Source of the DNA: Fennellomyces sp. T-0311
Taxonomy: Eukaryota; Mucoromycota; Mucoromycetes; Mucorales; Lichtheimiaceae
Length of the DNA: 64,000 nt
Direction: 5' to 3'
Assembly: GCA_025266875.1 (NCBI GenBank)
Contig: JALLLT010000040.1
Coordinates: 310,001-374,000 of the forward strand
How positions within the stretch are numbered: the stretch's first letter is position 1; each line of letters begins with the position of its first letter. The notes beneath the pieces were generated by a model, which was not told the DNA's origin, searched no databases, and was given only the letters and a program-made list of their open reading frames with translations. Of this stretch, positions 47,349-59,325 are shown piece after piece. A program made the position numbers and the translations under genes.

Positions 47349-50300
47349 TTAAGCCGATGACTTTGCATTGTCGATGAGTCTCTTTACGCCTACAAGCCAT
47401 TGACCGCATTCCTCATAGCGTGTCGTCACCAAGTCAACCTGGATACGGTGCGCCATGTCGTAATCGCGCTGTTGCAGAGCTGTGCACCGCCATCATGTAA
47501 GTCGACTATCGCTATATCCATTACACTGCCTTACCTTGTACAAGCGTCAGCATGGGCTGCACAACGCCTTCTGATATTTCACTGTTGTTCAATTCTTCAA
47601 AAAGAGTGTTTAATCTACGTTCGGTGTCATCCAGCATTCTCTTTTGATTAGGCTAGATGGTAGATATGTTAGCAGCAGTTTGAGCAGAATACTTCATATA
47701 TATATATATATATACGTACAGGAGATCGCTGTCTCGCTTGCAGCAGTTCAGCCGTGAGAATTTGATGGATGGGCCGTTGTTCAGCAGGGATATGGCTTCT
47801 GTCGTCCTTGGCTATATAAAAAGAACACACCGCTTAATATATACCCAACATGGGCATTGTTAATACAAAACTTACGGAATCGCTTCTTTTCTGGAACAGG
47901 TGGTGCAGCTGGCTTGGGAGCTGCTGCTGGAGGTGCGCGTGGTGATGGTTGCTGTTGCTGTTGTTGCAGAGGAGGCGTTCCGGGAGCGCGGACAGGTTGC
48001 TGCATGGGAGCGTAAGGGCCTTGCTGTGGTGGTGGTTGCTGATGAACAGGTGCATATGGAGACTGCTGTTGTGGTGGAGCCATTGCTTGAGGTGGAGGCG
48101 TTGCTGGACCGCGCATTTGAGGACCTGGATAATATCCTTGCGGGGGAGGTTGCTGATGTTGCTGTTGCTGAGGAGGCGGTGGTTGTCTAGCAAGTGGCGT
48201 AGGAGCAACGGCATTCATTGGCGGAGGCGGGGGAGGTGCAGCAACCTGAGGTGGCGGTGGCATACCACGATTCTGCGGTGGCGGCTGTTGCATGTACGGC
48301 TGCTGCTGCTGCTGAGGTTGATGCTGAGGAGGTGCCATAGCACTGGGTGCTGGCTGGTTAGGGAATGGCGAAGTAACACGTCTAGGTCCAGCAACTGCAG
48401 CAGCTGGGCTTCGATTCACGTGTGCGTTCGAAATAACAGGAGGATCATTCCAGGCTCCAGTAGCTGGCTTGTGCGAAACGGATGGACTAGCCCCAGCCGA
48501 ACCAGCTCTACCCTTGGGTGGTGGTGGCGGTGGTGCAGCAGCTGTCTGTGGTGGCTGAGCAGGCTGTGGATAACCGTAACCATAGTTATTGTTTGCAGGA
48601 GCACCCAGTGGATTAGTAATAGGTGCGTATAGATTCTGCTGCTGCTGCTGTTGTTGTTGTTGCTGTTGTGGTGCAGGCACAGCTGGTTGATCGTATGGGT
48701 TATACGCATTGTATTGCTGTTGTGGTGCCTGCACGGGCTGGGGAACAGGAGCGGGATCGTACGGCTTGAATGCATCATAAGCTTGCTGCAACGGCTCAGT
48801 CTGGACGGGCTGCTGGAACAAATGTTGACCTTCGTAACCGTTGGAGCCGGCATCGGGAATCGTCTTCTCCTTTTCAGACAAAAGTGGAGTGGCCTCGAAG
48901 GGGAAAGCAGGTACCTTGTGTTGAGCATAGCTGCCCTCGCCAACACATGCGCGATAAACACGGTCACGGATAACAGACAAGCGATCTGACATTAAGTCGC
49001 GATAACCACTCGGAGTGAGGTTGAGGTAACGCAGAGCGACATCGAGCTTGCCTTGAGTGGCCATCAACTCAGCGTATTCGCAGTACTTGCGATACAATTG
49101 GCCCAAAGGATACACGCCAGGTTGAGTCTCACCGGCTTGATCGGCCGTCAACATTTTATCCTCGTAATCAATGGCCTTGCGGAACACAGTAACTTTTTCA
49201 ATCAAGTTCTGAAGACTGGCACCACTGGCATTGTTAGCGCCCTCATCCTTGATTTCCTTTTGCTTCTCCTCTTCCTGTTCAATGATCCAAATGGCCGAAA
49301 CCTTTTCAATGTTACCGGCGGCAAGGTAACAGAGGGTTGCATGACGACGGAATTGTTGACCCTTTTCGACATCACCTTCCTTGACTGCATCTGACCACGC
49401 CTCTTCCAATCGAGCACCCAGACGTTCGCAGAGAGGACCAAATTCTTCGGTGCGGGCGAACGTGCACATCATAACCACCACTGAGGTCCATTCGTCGAGT
49501 GAAGTGTTCTCGACAATCGATGCCAGGTTCTCGTTGGCAATGTTCTCCACCAGTCGCAAGTAGGATGTCTTTGCTGCTTGACGTTCAAAGTAAATCTTTT
49601 GAGTTCGAGACAACAAGTCACTGCCACCAAAAATGGACAACAGCAAAGCATCAGCAAGACGGTCTGATGCAAGACAAAGCTCGACCGCCGAATTGAAATC
49701 GCCGAGAACAATCGAGCGCGTGATCAAGCGATCGGTGTCGGAGGACTCCTTGGGATACAGCTCCAAGGGCACTTGAAGAGCAGCAACAATGGCAGGAGTG
49801 GCAGCTGCAACCAAGCTAGGCTCAGCCGTTGATGCGACGGCAGTGGTGGCAGCAGTTTCGACTGCAGGAGCTTGTCCCGAGGCTTGCTGTCCAAAGAAAT
49901 CGTCGGCAGCATCGGAGCCTTGGAAGAGTCCCGAGAGTGTGTCGGTAGGTGCTTTCTTCTCGGTAGCCTTCTCAGGAGATTCTTCCTCGACAGATGGCTC
50001 CTCAGTGCCTTCCGCTTGTTCAGACTCCTTTTCAGCCTCTGCAGTTTCTTGTGGCTGTTCCTGTTGCTCCTCAGCCTTGGGTGCTTCCTCAACAGGTGTA
50101 TCTTGCTTCGTCTCCTCCGACTCGGTCCTTTTTGAAGTAATCGACGCAACAGCCGAAGTAATTTCATCCTTTTGGAATCCAAGATGACGCATCAATTGCT
50201 CTCGAGCGTCGTCGGCAAACAATGTTCGAAGAACCTCCCAACTCTGCACTTCATCCGTTTCCGAGGTATGCGTGCGACGCTCTTCGATCAGTTTCTCAAA

Positions 50301-51941
50301 ATCGTTCTGATTGACAGCAACTTCTAGTTCATTGGAACGCTTGACGATTTCCGGATCAGTGACAACGGTTGCGATGGTGACGTTGCGAGGGATGGTTTGA
50401 ACAGCGGGTGCGCTACCGGGAGGAAGACTGGCAGCCAGTTTTGCAGCTGCTTGACCTGCCTTGTCATTGAAAGTGACCAATTTGCCGCTAAAGCTAAAGG
50501 AAGCACCGACAGGTCGACGAAGCCATTTGGGAGGATGCTTGAGGGCAAACGATTGCGTCTGAGGCGCGGCAGCCAGAATGGCGGCGGAGAATGGGTCGTC
50601 TGCATTAGCAGGTTGCTCAGACGTCGGAGCAGCTGATTCATCGTGACCGGCGCCTTGGATCGAATATACATTGATCTTTCCATCAAACGAGGCTGATGCC
50701 AACAAGTCAGGGTTGCGAGGACACCAGTCTACTTCAAAGGTCCAGTTGGTCGAGTGAGACATTTCGCCCAAAAGATCGCCCGTGCGTGGGTTCCAGCAGA
50801 GTGTCCGGCAGTCCTTGCCGCACGACATCAGCAGATCAGAATCCTGGCGGCACCAAGCGACCCCCATAACTCCCTTGCGATGACCGGCTAATGTTTTCTC
50901 GGGAGAGTGGGCGTGTCGAAGATCCCAGAGCGTAATCACTGGACTGTCATCATCTTCCGAACCTGTCACGATTTGCGTGGCCTATATTGGGTCAGGTTAC
51001 TGATCCATATACACACAAATGACCTCTCTTTTCCTCCCACACAAATAACTTACCACATCTGGATGCCAGGCAATCGATGCAATTCCACGTCGGGCACCAC
51101 CCATGGCTCCAGCACCCGATCCTGCAAGCGTCATGATCTCTTTGCGGTTCCGGAGATCCCACACAACCGTATGGCCGGTAGTGGAGGACGTAGCCAGAAT
51201 ATGCGGAACCTGGCAGTTCCATGCAACGCTGGTGATATCATCTAGTTTGTTGGATCGAGCACCAGGAGTATACGGCTTGGTTGGGTTGGTGAGATCCCAG
51301 ATGTACACCTAGCAATGCGAATTAGTGGCACGCGCCTTCATTTGGGCAGGCATTGTCAGCTTACCTCGCTGTTATTGCCAGCAGAAACCAGCAAATTCGA
51401 TTGAAGCGAGTTAAAGTCGAGGCCACGGATCGGGCCGGTGTGTGTTGCGTTCCGTAATATTAATGATTCATCGGCTCTGTTGAACGCAAACAGTTAGAAA
51501 TCCAGCCTAGTCGTTTTCGCTTTTACTACGCACCCTTTGTCCTCAAGAATAGCAGCCGGGTTCCAAAGCTCGAGTTCACCGCTGTCCATACCGCCGGCAA
51601 TAACACCATATGGCTTCTCATTTGTGGCGTGGCCCCATCTGAGTGTGTTGAATCTGTTTTGAAACCGAGGATTGCAAGATGAGTTTCATTCCATTGCGGT
51701 ACTCCATAGCTTTCAGTGGAAACATTTACCTAGCATTAGTGCTCACTTTTCCTGCGGGGGATAACCCTTGGCTGCTGTTCGAGTGTGTGAGGTCTAGCTT
51801 GAACAGCTCGAGCTCAGACGCGTTCGAAAAGGAATCATCCAAAGCTCCCGACACAGTGCCGGCTGCAATCAGTGGCAGCTGCTGGCCAGGGCTCCAAGCA
51901 AAGGTTGCTGTCCGATGGATTTCGTTGAGCTTCTTGGCCAT
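47349..51941 (-). CDS. SEC31: Sec31, outer COPII coat subunit
   Basis: Forms the Sec13-Sec31 cage of COPII vesicles at ER exit sites. 1,381 residues in eight exons: 51730-51941, 51534-51653, 51365-51476, 51054-51308, 47876-50981, 47720-47811, 47535-47652 and 47349-47479. It starts with MAKKLNEIHRTATFAWSP at the first ATG. Residues 1-360 are WD repeats (VYIWDLTNPTKPY, TTGHTVVWDLRN, ITLWDLRHAHSPEK, DFEVDWCPRNPDLLASASFDG-type blades), followed by a Sec13-binding blade, an acidic linker (Glu/Ala-rich, residues 500-560) and an alpha-solenoid ACE domain. Then come about 450 residues of Pro/Gln-rich linker with an 11-Gln run near 48640-48665, expected to bind Sec23, and a C-terminal helical domain (NQKRMLDDTERRLNTLFEEL). 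Yeast Sec31 is 1,273 residues. Confidence 0.97.
47700..47714. repeat. (AT)n microsatellite in a Sec31 intron
   Basis: Alternating A/T run inside the intron that lies between exons 6 and 7 of the Sec31 gene, directly next to the 5' splice donor region on the minus strand. It is likely length-polymorphic. Confidence 0.8.
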
Positions 51942-53224
51942 ACTCTTTTATACAAGGAAAGCTGGTAGATGAGAGATGAAACGGTCAGGTACGCGACAAT
52001 GATAAAGGGAAGAAAGATAAAGGCAGGCGCAAGTACACGTTAGATGCGATTCACACATTGGTGACAAGGAATCCCATTGTTATTTGCATTGCTTACCTTT
52101 CAAGTGAAGCCCAAGACAACTTATGTACAAGGTATGAGTGAAGCGCTTTTTTGGGCGATACGTGGAGTTAGTTTTGTGCTTTCGGAGCATCAATTCTGCC
52201 AGCGTATGGTCGTGGTACACGGCACTCTTGCCTTGAAGTACCTTGGTAACCGGATATGACGACACGAGAACATGGATGTAATTTCATGTGAATACACAAT
52301 AAGATACTTTTAATAACTCTGAACCCTTTTATGCGAAATTAAACTCGAGTAACACGCCAACTTGCCGATATCAATGTGGGGTGATTATCAATGTCACGAC
52401 TTTTTTTTCCACAACGCATATCGGGGTGGAACATTTGCTGACATTTTCGACTGTACTTGTCACAAGTCAGTAAGATATGGTACAGCAGGTGTGTTTCCAA
52501 GCACTGGATAAATTGATCTACCGTGGTACCGATCTTACCATTTAGCTGCTGCTCGTGATCATGCAGCTTTTGGATTCAACTAATGCTTGAGGGTTGACAT
52601 GCCCCCGCTGCAATGATTCCCATAATCAAAGTACTCATATCACCTAAATTGGGCGTTGCTAAATGGTAGTGAGCACTTGCTCCACACTTTTCAGAATCAT
52701 CACAAAGTAAAACTTTTAAGGATCACTTACACTGGAACTGGATGAGTCGGATGCTGTAAATATCAGGTTTACGCTACACGTTCCTTGGTGACCATCATGT
52801 TTCAGACCCTGAAAATCGCGCCTAGCAACAACGAATTAGTCTACAATTGGCACCGATCGCATTCACACTCAACCCTGAAGCTTCCTTCACACCCTTTGTA
52901 TCAGCACATCTCAATAAAGCCAACATCTCAACAATTGAAATAGCCCGCTCTTACGTGTCCCCAACGATCACTAATAGTATACCAGTTTCCAGCGTTCAAA
53001 ATCGACTAGAAAGAAGGTTTTGAGAGCATAAGTATTGCCACACAAAATGCGTAACACGAAAGAAATTGCGCAAGAATGCGTTTTGCAAATAATGAGGCAC
53101 CTTATGCAGAGGCATGATCAAATGAAAAAGAGACACAACATACGTTCGAGGTCCACGTGACTTGTGCAGAGCCTCAATACAAGAAATCAGTTCCTGTTTT
53201 CCTTGTGCAACCTTTGGCACACAC
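51942..53224. other. Intergenic region between divergent Sec31 and F-box/LRR genes
   Basis: About 1.3 kb with no supported gene. Short open frames at 52077-52265 on both strands mirror each other and look like chance. The 5' UTR and promoter of Sec31 lie at the left side. Confidence 0.5.
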
Positions 53225-55105
53225 ATGGGAAGCATAATTACAAATCTACCCATTGAAATCATCGACCACATTTCAACCTACTTGGACCAAAATGACTTAC
53301 TTCAATGTGCTAATGTCTCTCCATCATGGTACATCAACTTTCTGATATGTTGGTACCGTTCCGTAAAATTGATCAGCCATTCGAAATCCATACGATTCCT
53401 GAAGGTCCTGGAAAAGTCGGCCAAACCAGCAAAGCGACGACGAACTCAAGGAAACAAATCCAGCATACCAAGAATCGACGACCTGGGTCAATACATACGC
53501 TCTTTGGAGCTGAGCGATGGTCTTATGACCACGAATGCCATCAAGCAATTGGCACTACTATGTCCAGATGTATCATCGGTTCTGTTCCGATGGGATAATT
53601 CCCAGACAAGTCCAGAGCAAGTTACGGATCTGACCAGAGCATTTCGCACCCCAACACGGCTTTTTGAATATTTTCATCCATCAAGTTTGGTACAATTGTC
53701 GCTGGAAGCTGGCCCTTCCTTTCCATCCGCCCCGCTACGTAGAATGTCCGACATGACTTTCAAAGTACTGCATCATCTTCCACAGCTGCAGTCACTGAAA
53801 ATGAGATACGCTGTCTATATTACTATAAAGGATATGCAGAAACTTCACAGTCTGTGTCAGACACTCAAGCACCTCCATATTGATTGGGCTAGCATCGAGT
53901 TTGACGATGCATCCATGTCCTGGGACGAAATCGAGACTGTCACTCCTGCTCGTACTATGCAAAGCTTTACCTTTCCCAATCCTGTATGGTGTCGTAGTCG
54001 TTCTTTTGAGGGGCCTTGGTTCAAATTTATTACCCATAAATACCCAGCATTGAAAAGTCTCGGCATTTATCATGAAATGACAGATAAAGGATTATACAGG
54101 GAACAACCAGAGTTGCCTACTGGTGGCGACGAAACGTTCTTGCGGAAACACTTTCCACAACTGGAAACCCTACATCTTGGTCGATTTTCAGGGCATTGTA
54201 GCATGGTATTTCCCAAGCTTGTCAAAGGCATCAGCAAGATCAAGCTATGTGACGTTGACACAACAGGAGCATTCGCAGATTGGATCCATAATGATGCAAC
54301 AGCGAATATTGATTATCTCTCATTACAAACGTTACCCGCGAGTATTGGCAAGCTCAATAATTGTACTCATCTTCACGAATTACACCTATCTGGTCTTTGG
54401 CCTGCCACGGGTTACCAGAAACTGCCATTGGATGACGTTCTATCCAACTGTCCAGCATTGCAAACCCTAATAACGTCGCAATGCACGATTCACTACAATT
54501 ATCCACCAAGAAAGAAATCGCCACTCAAAAAGCTGATATTGGCCGATTCGATGCTCTTGGACAACGCTGTACTTGCTCATGTGGGAGAACAATGCCCGAA
54601 GCTTGTTCATTTGCAACTCTTTCGATGTATATGGTACAGCGTAGCCGAAAAGCACTTGATAAAAATCGATATGCCACAGCATTGGTTCTCATGCTTTCGT
54701 TTGGTTGAACCAAAGATATCTCAGCGCATTCAAACTGTTCAAACGCTGGGCAGCGACAGCAATCAAATTCAGCAACCGAGGTGTAACATAGGTTATGGTG
54801 GAGTTTATAATGATCGCTTAACCATTGAAACACGCACCGAAAGCGAAGCGGGTGACACATATGAATCGCGACACTTTTGGATAAGACGACAACTTACACC
54901 GTATCAAACGATTGTGACACGAGTTGCGGATTTAGACGATACGAATACACCGGACTTGCCTTCCACTACACGCCCTATACAAGCTCGGACCATAATACGT
55001 TGTCGCGGTGTATATCGCTTCTACCTCGAAGAAATCCGAGTAGATTTCGATTATATTGGTTTCAATAGAACAAGTGTAATATCTTCTAAACTACACTTTT
55101 TGTAA
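53225..55105 (+). CDS. F-box/leucine-rich-repeat-like protein
   Basis: Single exon, 626 residues, ATG at 53225-53227. The N-terminal 45 residues fit an F-box (NLPIEIIDHISTYLDQNDLLQCANVSPSW, then a Trp-Tyr pair), which would bind Skp1 in an SCF ubiquitin ligase. The rest contains irregular leucine-rich repeats (LVQLSLEAGPSFP, LQSLKMRYAV, LKHLHIDWASI, LETLHLGRFSG, LHELHLSGLWPA, LVHLQLFRCIW) that would form the substrate-binding horseshoe. The last 120 residues are non-repeat. Fungal genomes of this kind carry many such genes and the substrate is unknown. Absence of introns contrasts with most neighbours and fits an expanded, perhaps retro-duplicated, family. Confidence 0.85.
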   Translation: MGSIITNLPIEIIDHISTYLDQNDLLQCANVSPSWYINFLICWYRSVKLISHSKSIRFLKVLEKSAKPAKRRRTQGNKSSIPRIDDLGQYIRSLELSDGLMTTNAIKQLALLCPDVSSVLFRWDNSQTSPEQVTDLTRAFRTPTRLFEYFHPSSLVQLSLEAGPSFPSAPLRRMSDMTFKVLHHLPQLQSLKMRYAVYITIKDMQKLHSLCQTLKHLHIDWASIEFDDASMSWDEIETVTPARTMQSFTFPNPVWCRSRSFEGPWFKFITHKYPALKSLGIYHEMTDKGLYREQPELPTGGDETFLRKHFPQLETLHLGRFSGHCSMVFPKLVKGISKIKLCDVDTTGAFADWIHNDATANIDYLSLQTLPASIGKLNNCTHLHELHLSGLWPATGYQKLPLDDVLSNCPALQTLITSQCTIHYNYPPRKKSPLKKLILADSMLLDNAVLAHVGEQCPKLVHLQLFRCIWYSVAEKHLIKIDMPQHWFSCFRLVEPKISQRIQTVQTLGSDSNQIQQPRCNIGYGGVYNDRLTIETRTESEAGDTYESRHFWIRRQLTPYQTIVTRVADLDDTNTPDLPSTTRPIQARTIIRCRGVYRFYLEEIRVDFDYIGFNRTSVISSKLHFL

Positions 55106-55566
55106 ATCAACCCCTCTTCCCAAAGTTATAGCTTTATGTGTACACTGTATAAAACTAAGCATAAATCAATTTTTGATGCATCTTTTCAGAGCTTATGTCT
55201 TGCGTGTTTCAGGATAATGTACAACGAGTGAATTAGCGTTGTTTCCTACAATCCAACGCTTCATATTCGTCTGCTGGATAACCGTTTTCATCAATAAAGA
55301 TATTTGCTTTGTGTACGCAGAGTATCGATCTGTTATATGAGTCCCTCATTTTTCAGTACTAATCGATAACATATGTTATGTATTGTAGAACTCCGTACCT
55401 TGAATTACTGATAGGCTAACTAACCGCTCGTATCTTTCAAAATTGCAATTTTTTAATTGTTTCAATGAATTTGCCTGTACAGGTGCGATCGTTTTTTTTT
55501 TGTTTATCGTCCCTGGAATAACCAATATCGCGTCCAATAAATGGTAGTCCCCAGTATCGTGTTTTT
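55106..55566. other. Intergenic region between convergent genes
   Basis: About 0.46 kb of AT-rich 3' flanks of the F-box/LRR and zinc-ribbon genes. No coding signal. Confidence 0.5.
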
Positions 55567-56469
55567 TCAGCATTGTTTCTGATTGCTTATTTCTCCTATA
55601 GGGTACGCATCAAATAACACATTGTCAAACTGAGTCAACTGACATTGACGAATCGTCAAATTACCTTTGCTAATACGCTTTGTGTTCAAAGTAAACTCAA
55701 TACCGACTTCCCCGCCATGATGAAGCAAGGCCTTTTGATGAACGTCATTCCATAGATAAAGTTTCTTGCGTGTGTTACGCTTGGTATTGGCAGGCCCTGC
55801 CACCTCCAGGCATTGCATTTTCGCAAACGTATGTGAACTCAGCGCAAACATATCCATTGCATCCACACGAGTAATGGTTTTTGTATTGTCTTCATCTGCA
55901 GTATCGAGTAAAGTTTCCTTTTGTATTCTTTTTCTTCGACAATCGAGACACAACATCTCTCCTTTGTACCTAAGTACCCGGTTTGATAGTTGTCTCGACC
56001 TCTTCCGGTATATTTTGCAACCTGTACAGTTATCTAATATCACACGTTAGTATTCATCTGGTTCGCTTAACTTCTTGATGCTTACCGTGGCTTGGTGTTC
56101 CTGATGCCGCTTCTGCCATTTCGGTATCCGTACAAGCGTCCACGCTGTAGCGTGCAATAGGGTTTGCCTTTTCGGGTATGACTTCGCGTTCCTTTCCTTT
56201 GTGCTGCGCTTCGTGTGGGCTTTGACAACCCATCCCTTGCTCCACTCTTTCAGGTGGACTCTCTTCGTGTTGGGTAAGAGCTTGCCCAGGATTTTCGTGT
56301 GATGTCAATTCATTCCCTGTTAGTAATCTCATTGTGCCTTCGACATTATAAGTGTTTATCAATGGAAGTAATTTAGAATTGTACCATCAATAGCAATGCA
56401 GGTTGCTAATATGCTTCCTCCAACCGTCACTTGAAGTGCTTCGACAACAAGTCGCGAAAACATGATCAT
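55567..56469 (-). CDS. Zinc-ribbon protein of unknown function (267 residues)
   Basis: Three exons, 56385-56469, 56086-56337 and 55567-56033, in phase (introns of 47 and 52 nt). The first exon encodes a hydrophobic segment (VEALQVTVGGSILATCIAI). The second is a disordered Glu/Gln/His-rich region. The third starts DNCTGCKIYRKR and continues to MLCLDCRRKR, a C-x2-C-x24-C-x2-C arrangement like a zinc ribbon or a GATA/LIM-like half, followed by a basic stretch and about 110 residues of mixed alpha/beta character. It could bind DNA or act in ubiquitin-type complexes; nothing identifies the family. The choice between ATGs at 56469 and 56463 is open. Confidence 0.6.
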
Positions 56470-57475
56470 GGTGAGTGAGTTATCTGTTCAGTGGTGGGGC
56501 GTTTATTTTTTTTGCCTATGACGTTTATGGGTATTCAATGGGAACTCGTGATTGTTATAATCTGAGCACAGATAATACCGTTTACCTGTATTCGGCCTGC
56601 TTACAGCATTATCGGCATAGATGACTACTCATATCGTACGAGGTAAAGATAAGGATAGTAATGGTAGTTAAATCACGTCGGATGTGCACGGACAATGCAA
56701 ATGGCTCGTGCACTGACTTGAACTATAAGCCGAGATAACAATTTTTATGCATCCGCTAATATTACTAGAAATGCATGATAAGTTTGTATTAGAATTGCTC
56801 TTTGGATGATTCAACAATCCCAAGTGTTATTGACTTAAGGGCATTTATAAGAGCCATTACAGCTGCACGACACCCCCCCCCCCGCCAACGTCGGTGCATT
56901 CCGTGCATTCGTTGGCGGGGCTCCACCACGTGGTGATAAAGTTTTGCCTTAACTGGTCTTAGCCACGGCACGCACCAGCAGTGAAGTGCAAGCAATGGCC
57001 CTTACAGATGGGCAACTTGTCAGCGGCAACCGTGGCGATATCATGACAACCATTCCTAGGCAACAGAAGATATGCTGATAACACAGTTGCGATCCGAACT
57101 ACGTACATATTCCGGTCATTATTGTTGCAAAAGTACTTTTGGAAAGCATCGGATTTATTTGCATATATGCGATTCAAAAGAAAAGCAGGACAGAAAAGAA
57201 TCATACAGCGCAATTGAAAACAATTTAGTGACAAACAAAGAAAAAAAAAGTAGTGATCGGGTAAGGGGATTTACAGGAGAGTAAGAAACAACAACAGAAG
57301 AATTTCGGGTATGCGCGTGCCGTTTGCTAGTTGGGTTGAGCGGGAAAAAGAAGTCGAGAAAAATGCACATCGTTGAAAAGAAAAGAGAAAAGATATAAAG
57401 GAGTTTGAGCGTGTGAGAGTGATTGCAATATGAGGGAAGCCAAGACGGATGAAAGAAGGGTGGATGGTAGGACCA
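56470..57475. other. Intergenic region with a GC-rich hairpin
   Basis: About 1 kb between the zinc-ribbon gene's start and the stop of the next minus-strand gene. It contains the perfect inverted repeat listed separately and purine-rich tracts (57180-57430). No gene was recognised. Confidence 0.5.
56880..56920. repeat. Perfect 11-bp inverted repeat with 19-nt loop
   Basis: Left arm ccccgccaacg at 56880-56890 and right arm cgttggcgggg at 56910-56920 are exact reverse complements. The loop contains gtgcatt twice (56894-56900 and 56903-56909). A C-run (56872-56883) overlaps the left arm and an E-box-like cacgtg follows at 56928-56933. It stands out because the surrounding DNA is AT-rich. Confidence 0.85.
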
Positions 57476-58482
57476 TTAGTTGATGGCCGGCTCTTTGCCT
57501 TTCCTGGATGACGGGGAGAGCGCTCGCATAAATGGCTTCCTTGTTCGTGAAGTGCTGGGGGACGGTAATGGTTCCCGGTAGTCGATGCTTGCGGAAGACT
57601 TTTTGTTCAGGATGACCTTCTTCCTTGGATGCAGATCATCGTCTGTTTCATCTAGAGGCAGCTCCTGCAGGGGTGCCCTTCTTGATTCCGGTGATGAGGA
57701 TGAGGCGGGGCTGCTGTTACTGCAGGCCCATGACCGGGTCTTTCCGCGCTTTGATGATTCGCTAAAGTCGGTCGGTGGCCGGTTTTCATTGTCCTCAAGG
57801 GGTTTGTTATCGTTGTAAAAGGATTCATTCAGCATGTCGTCGTCGTTCTCGCTGTCCTGATATATCTGGTTGACCCATGAGAATGTGGGGTCGTAGTGCT
57901 CGTCGTGATTGTCCTGCTCCAAAATATCCATTGACCTCTCCCCGAATCCCGTTGGAGTTGGTAACTTGACGTTCATGTCAAAGATCGAATCCAAGGTGAA
58001 GCGTTCAGGCGACGACGAAGGAGACTGCTCCGGTGAAGAGTACATTCGGAGAAGCTCTTCTTCATCTTCCTCCGATTCGTCTTCGTCCGAGTGAAAGATC
58101 AACCCTGAATGGTGCTGCAAGACAACAATGAATGAGTTACAATGAACACGCCACACCAATCAGTCCCACTTACCATATCCTTCTCGAATCGATCAAAGCT
58201 GATCTTCTCTTTGCCGACAACCATTGAGAGGTTGGGGTGACTCTGCGTGTCCTCGTCTTCAAATGCACGCTTTAACTTGGTGTTGAAGTCCATTACAGGC
58301 CTCTGGTTGCGTGCAAAGTACCGAGTCCGGCCGTTCTCTGTGGACCCTGATGCCAGAGTAAGGTTTGACATTCTGGTGCATGGTGTGAATGTGTAGCGAC
58401 TCGTTGGTGTTGATTCTTCGTGATCCTCTGGCTGTGAGTCGAAATACGGCGTAGGAGGCTTTGTGCTTCTGGTGGTCGCCAT
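57476..58482 (-). CDS. Ser-rich acidic protein with a possible APC/C destruction box
   Basis: 315 residues in two exons, 58174-58482 and 57476-58114; the 59-nt intron joins KDM to HHSGLIF. Mostly disordered: Thr/Pro-rich N-terminus, strongly acidic centre (SDEDESEEDEEELL) and basic C-terminus (SRTRKPFMRALSPSSRKGKE). Several SP/TP sites suggest cyclin-dependent kinase control. RRAPLQELPLDE fits the RxxLxx(L/I/V) destruction-box pattern. Domain layout and composition are compatible with a securin- or shugoshin-like cell-cycle regulator, but short disordered motifs are weak evidence and no family is claimed. Confidence 0.65.
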
Positions 58483-59325
58483 TGGAGTAGTGTATATGAG
58501 CGAAATGGAGTGGAAGAAGGGAAAAAGCAGTTCATGTTTCTCCCTTGGGACGGAATCTTAAAATCGTCAAAACGCGCTCCATATTTGGAAATTGGCAGGC
58601 AAAGACGCGCGCAAAGGTAAAAAATCTGAAAACACGTGTTTTCATCGCAGACGCGCGCGAAACTGCAAGCCAATGGCGTCTACGATATGTCTCATCATAT
58701 CATATCAGTATCAGGCCGCGTTCATCGTAAAGTTTACGAGCAAACGTCTTCAGAAGTATGTGACCAAAAAAAACTTGTGTATTTCTTCTTGCAAACATCC
58801 AGGACTATATTCTCTACGACACTATTCATTATATGCAGCTGTTAACACAATGTATCCGTCAGGTGCGAAAAGCAGAAACTGAAAAACCGGTTGTGCAAGA
58901 GAAAAAAAAGCAGAAAAAGTGTAAAGGCACCTGCCTCTTCGCGCCAGCCCCATTGCCAAAAGTTTTTTAGGAGAAAAAAGTCCGCACAGCCAATAAGCAG
59001 CCACTACGCACGAGAAGCCATCTTGGTTACACAGCGCCGCTTGCTGCCCTTCGTCCATTCTGCCTTGGCCTCGTGCTCACCTCTCATGTATCCTTAGTGA
59101 TTCTGTAAGGAGTTAGTACGCCTATAGCCATATGCAATTTGAAATCAGAACCTGGTCACAAGCTGGTTCCTGTGGTATCTAATTAGTGAGGAGGCTATTT
59201 GCTACCACGAATACACAGATCGAACATCCAAATGAAGACATATTCAGAGGAAGGCGCACAGCGGAGGATAATATATATTTGATGTTAAAGTTTGTAATAT
59301 ATATGGGGCACTTTGCAATGCCTTT
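58483..59325. other. Intergenic region
   Basis: About 0.84 kb between the start of the Ser-rich protein gene and the 3' end of the polygalacturonase gene. Contains acgcgcg-type elements (cgcgcgcaa near 58608, gacgcgcgcgaaa near 58650-58662) that resemble MluI-cell-cycle-box/E2F-like sites (ACGCG, GCGCGAAA) upstream of the gene for the Ser-rich protein. No coding signal is seen. Confidence 0.45.
58603..58662 (-). promoter_or_regulatory. Cluster of MCB/E2F-like cell-cycle elements
   Basis: Within 180 bp upstream of the ATG at 58482 there are three cgcg-core elements: gacgcgcgcaaag (about 58605-58617) and gacgcgcgcgaaac (about 58650-58663), plus cgcgctcc near 58573. The GCGCGAAA/ACGCG type is bound by MBF or E2F factors that drive G1/S transcription. 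This is motif-level evidence only, but it agrees with a cell-cycle role for the adjacent protein. Confidence 0.4.

Noticed and set aside
47900..48632. Long plus-strand frames rich in Trp, Arg and Leu opposite the Sec31 linker
   Set aside because: They are antisense shadows of the Pro/Gln-rich repeat coding sequence of Sec31.
56789..56995. Short minus-strand frame over the GC-rich hairpin
   Set aside because: Gly/Arg-rich translation arises from the C-run and hairpin; no ATG-led gene structure.
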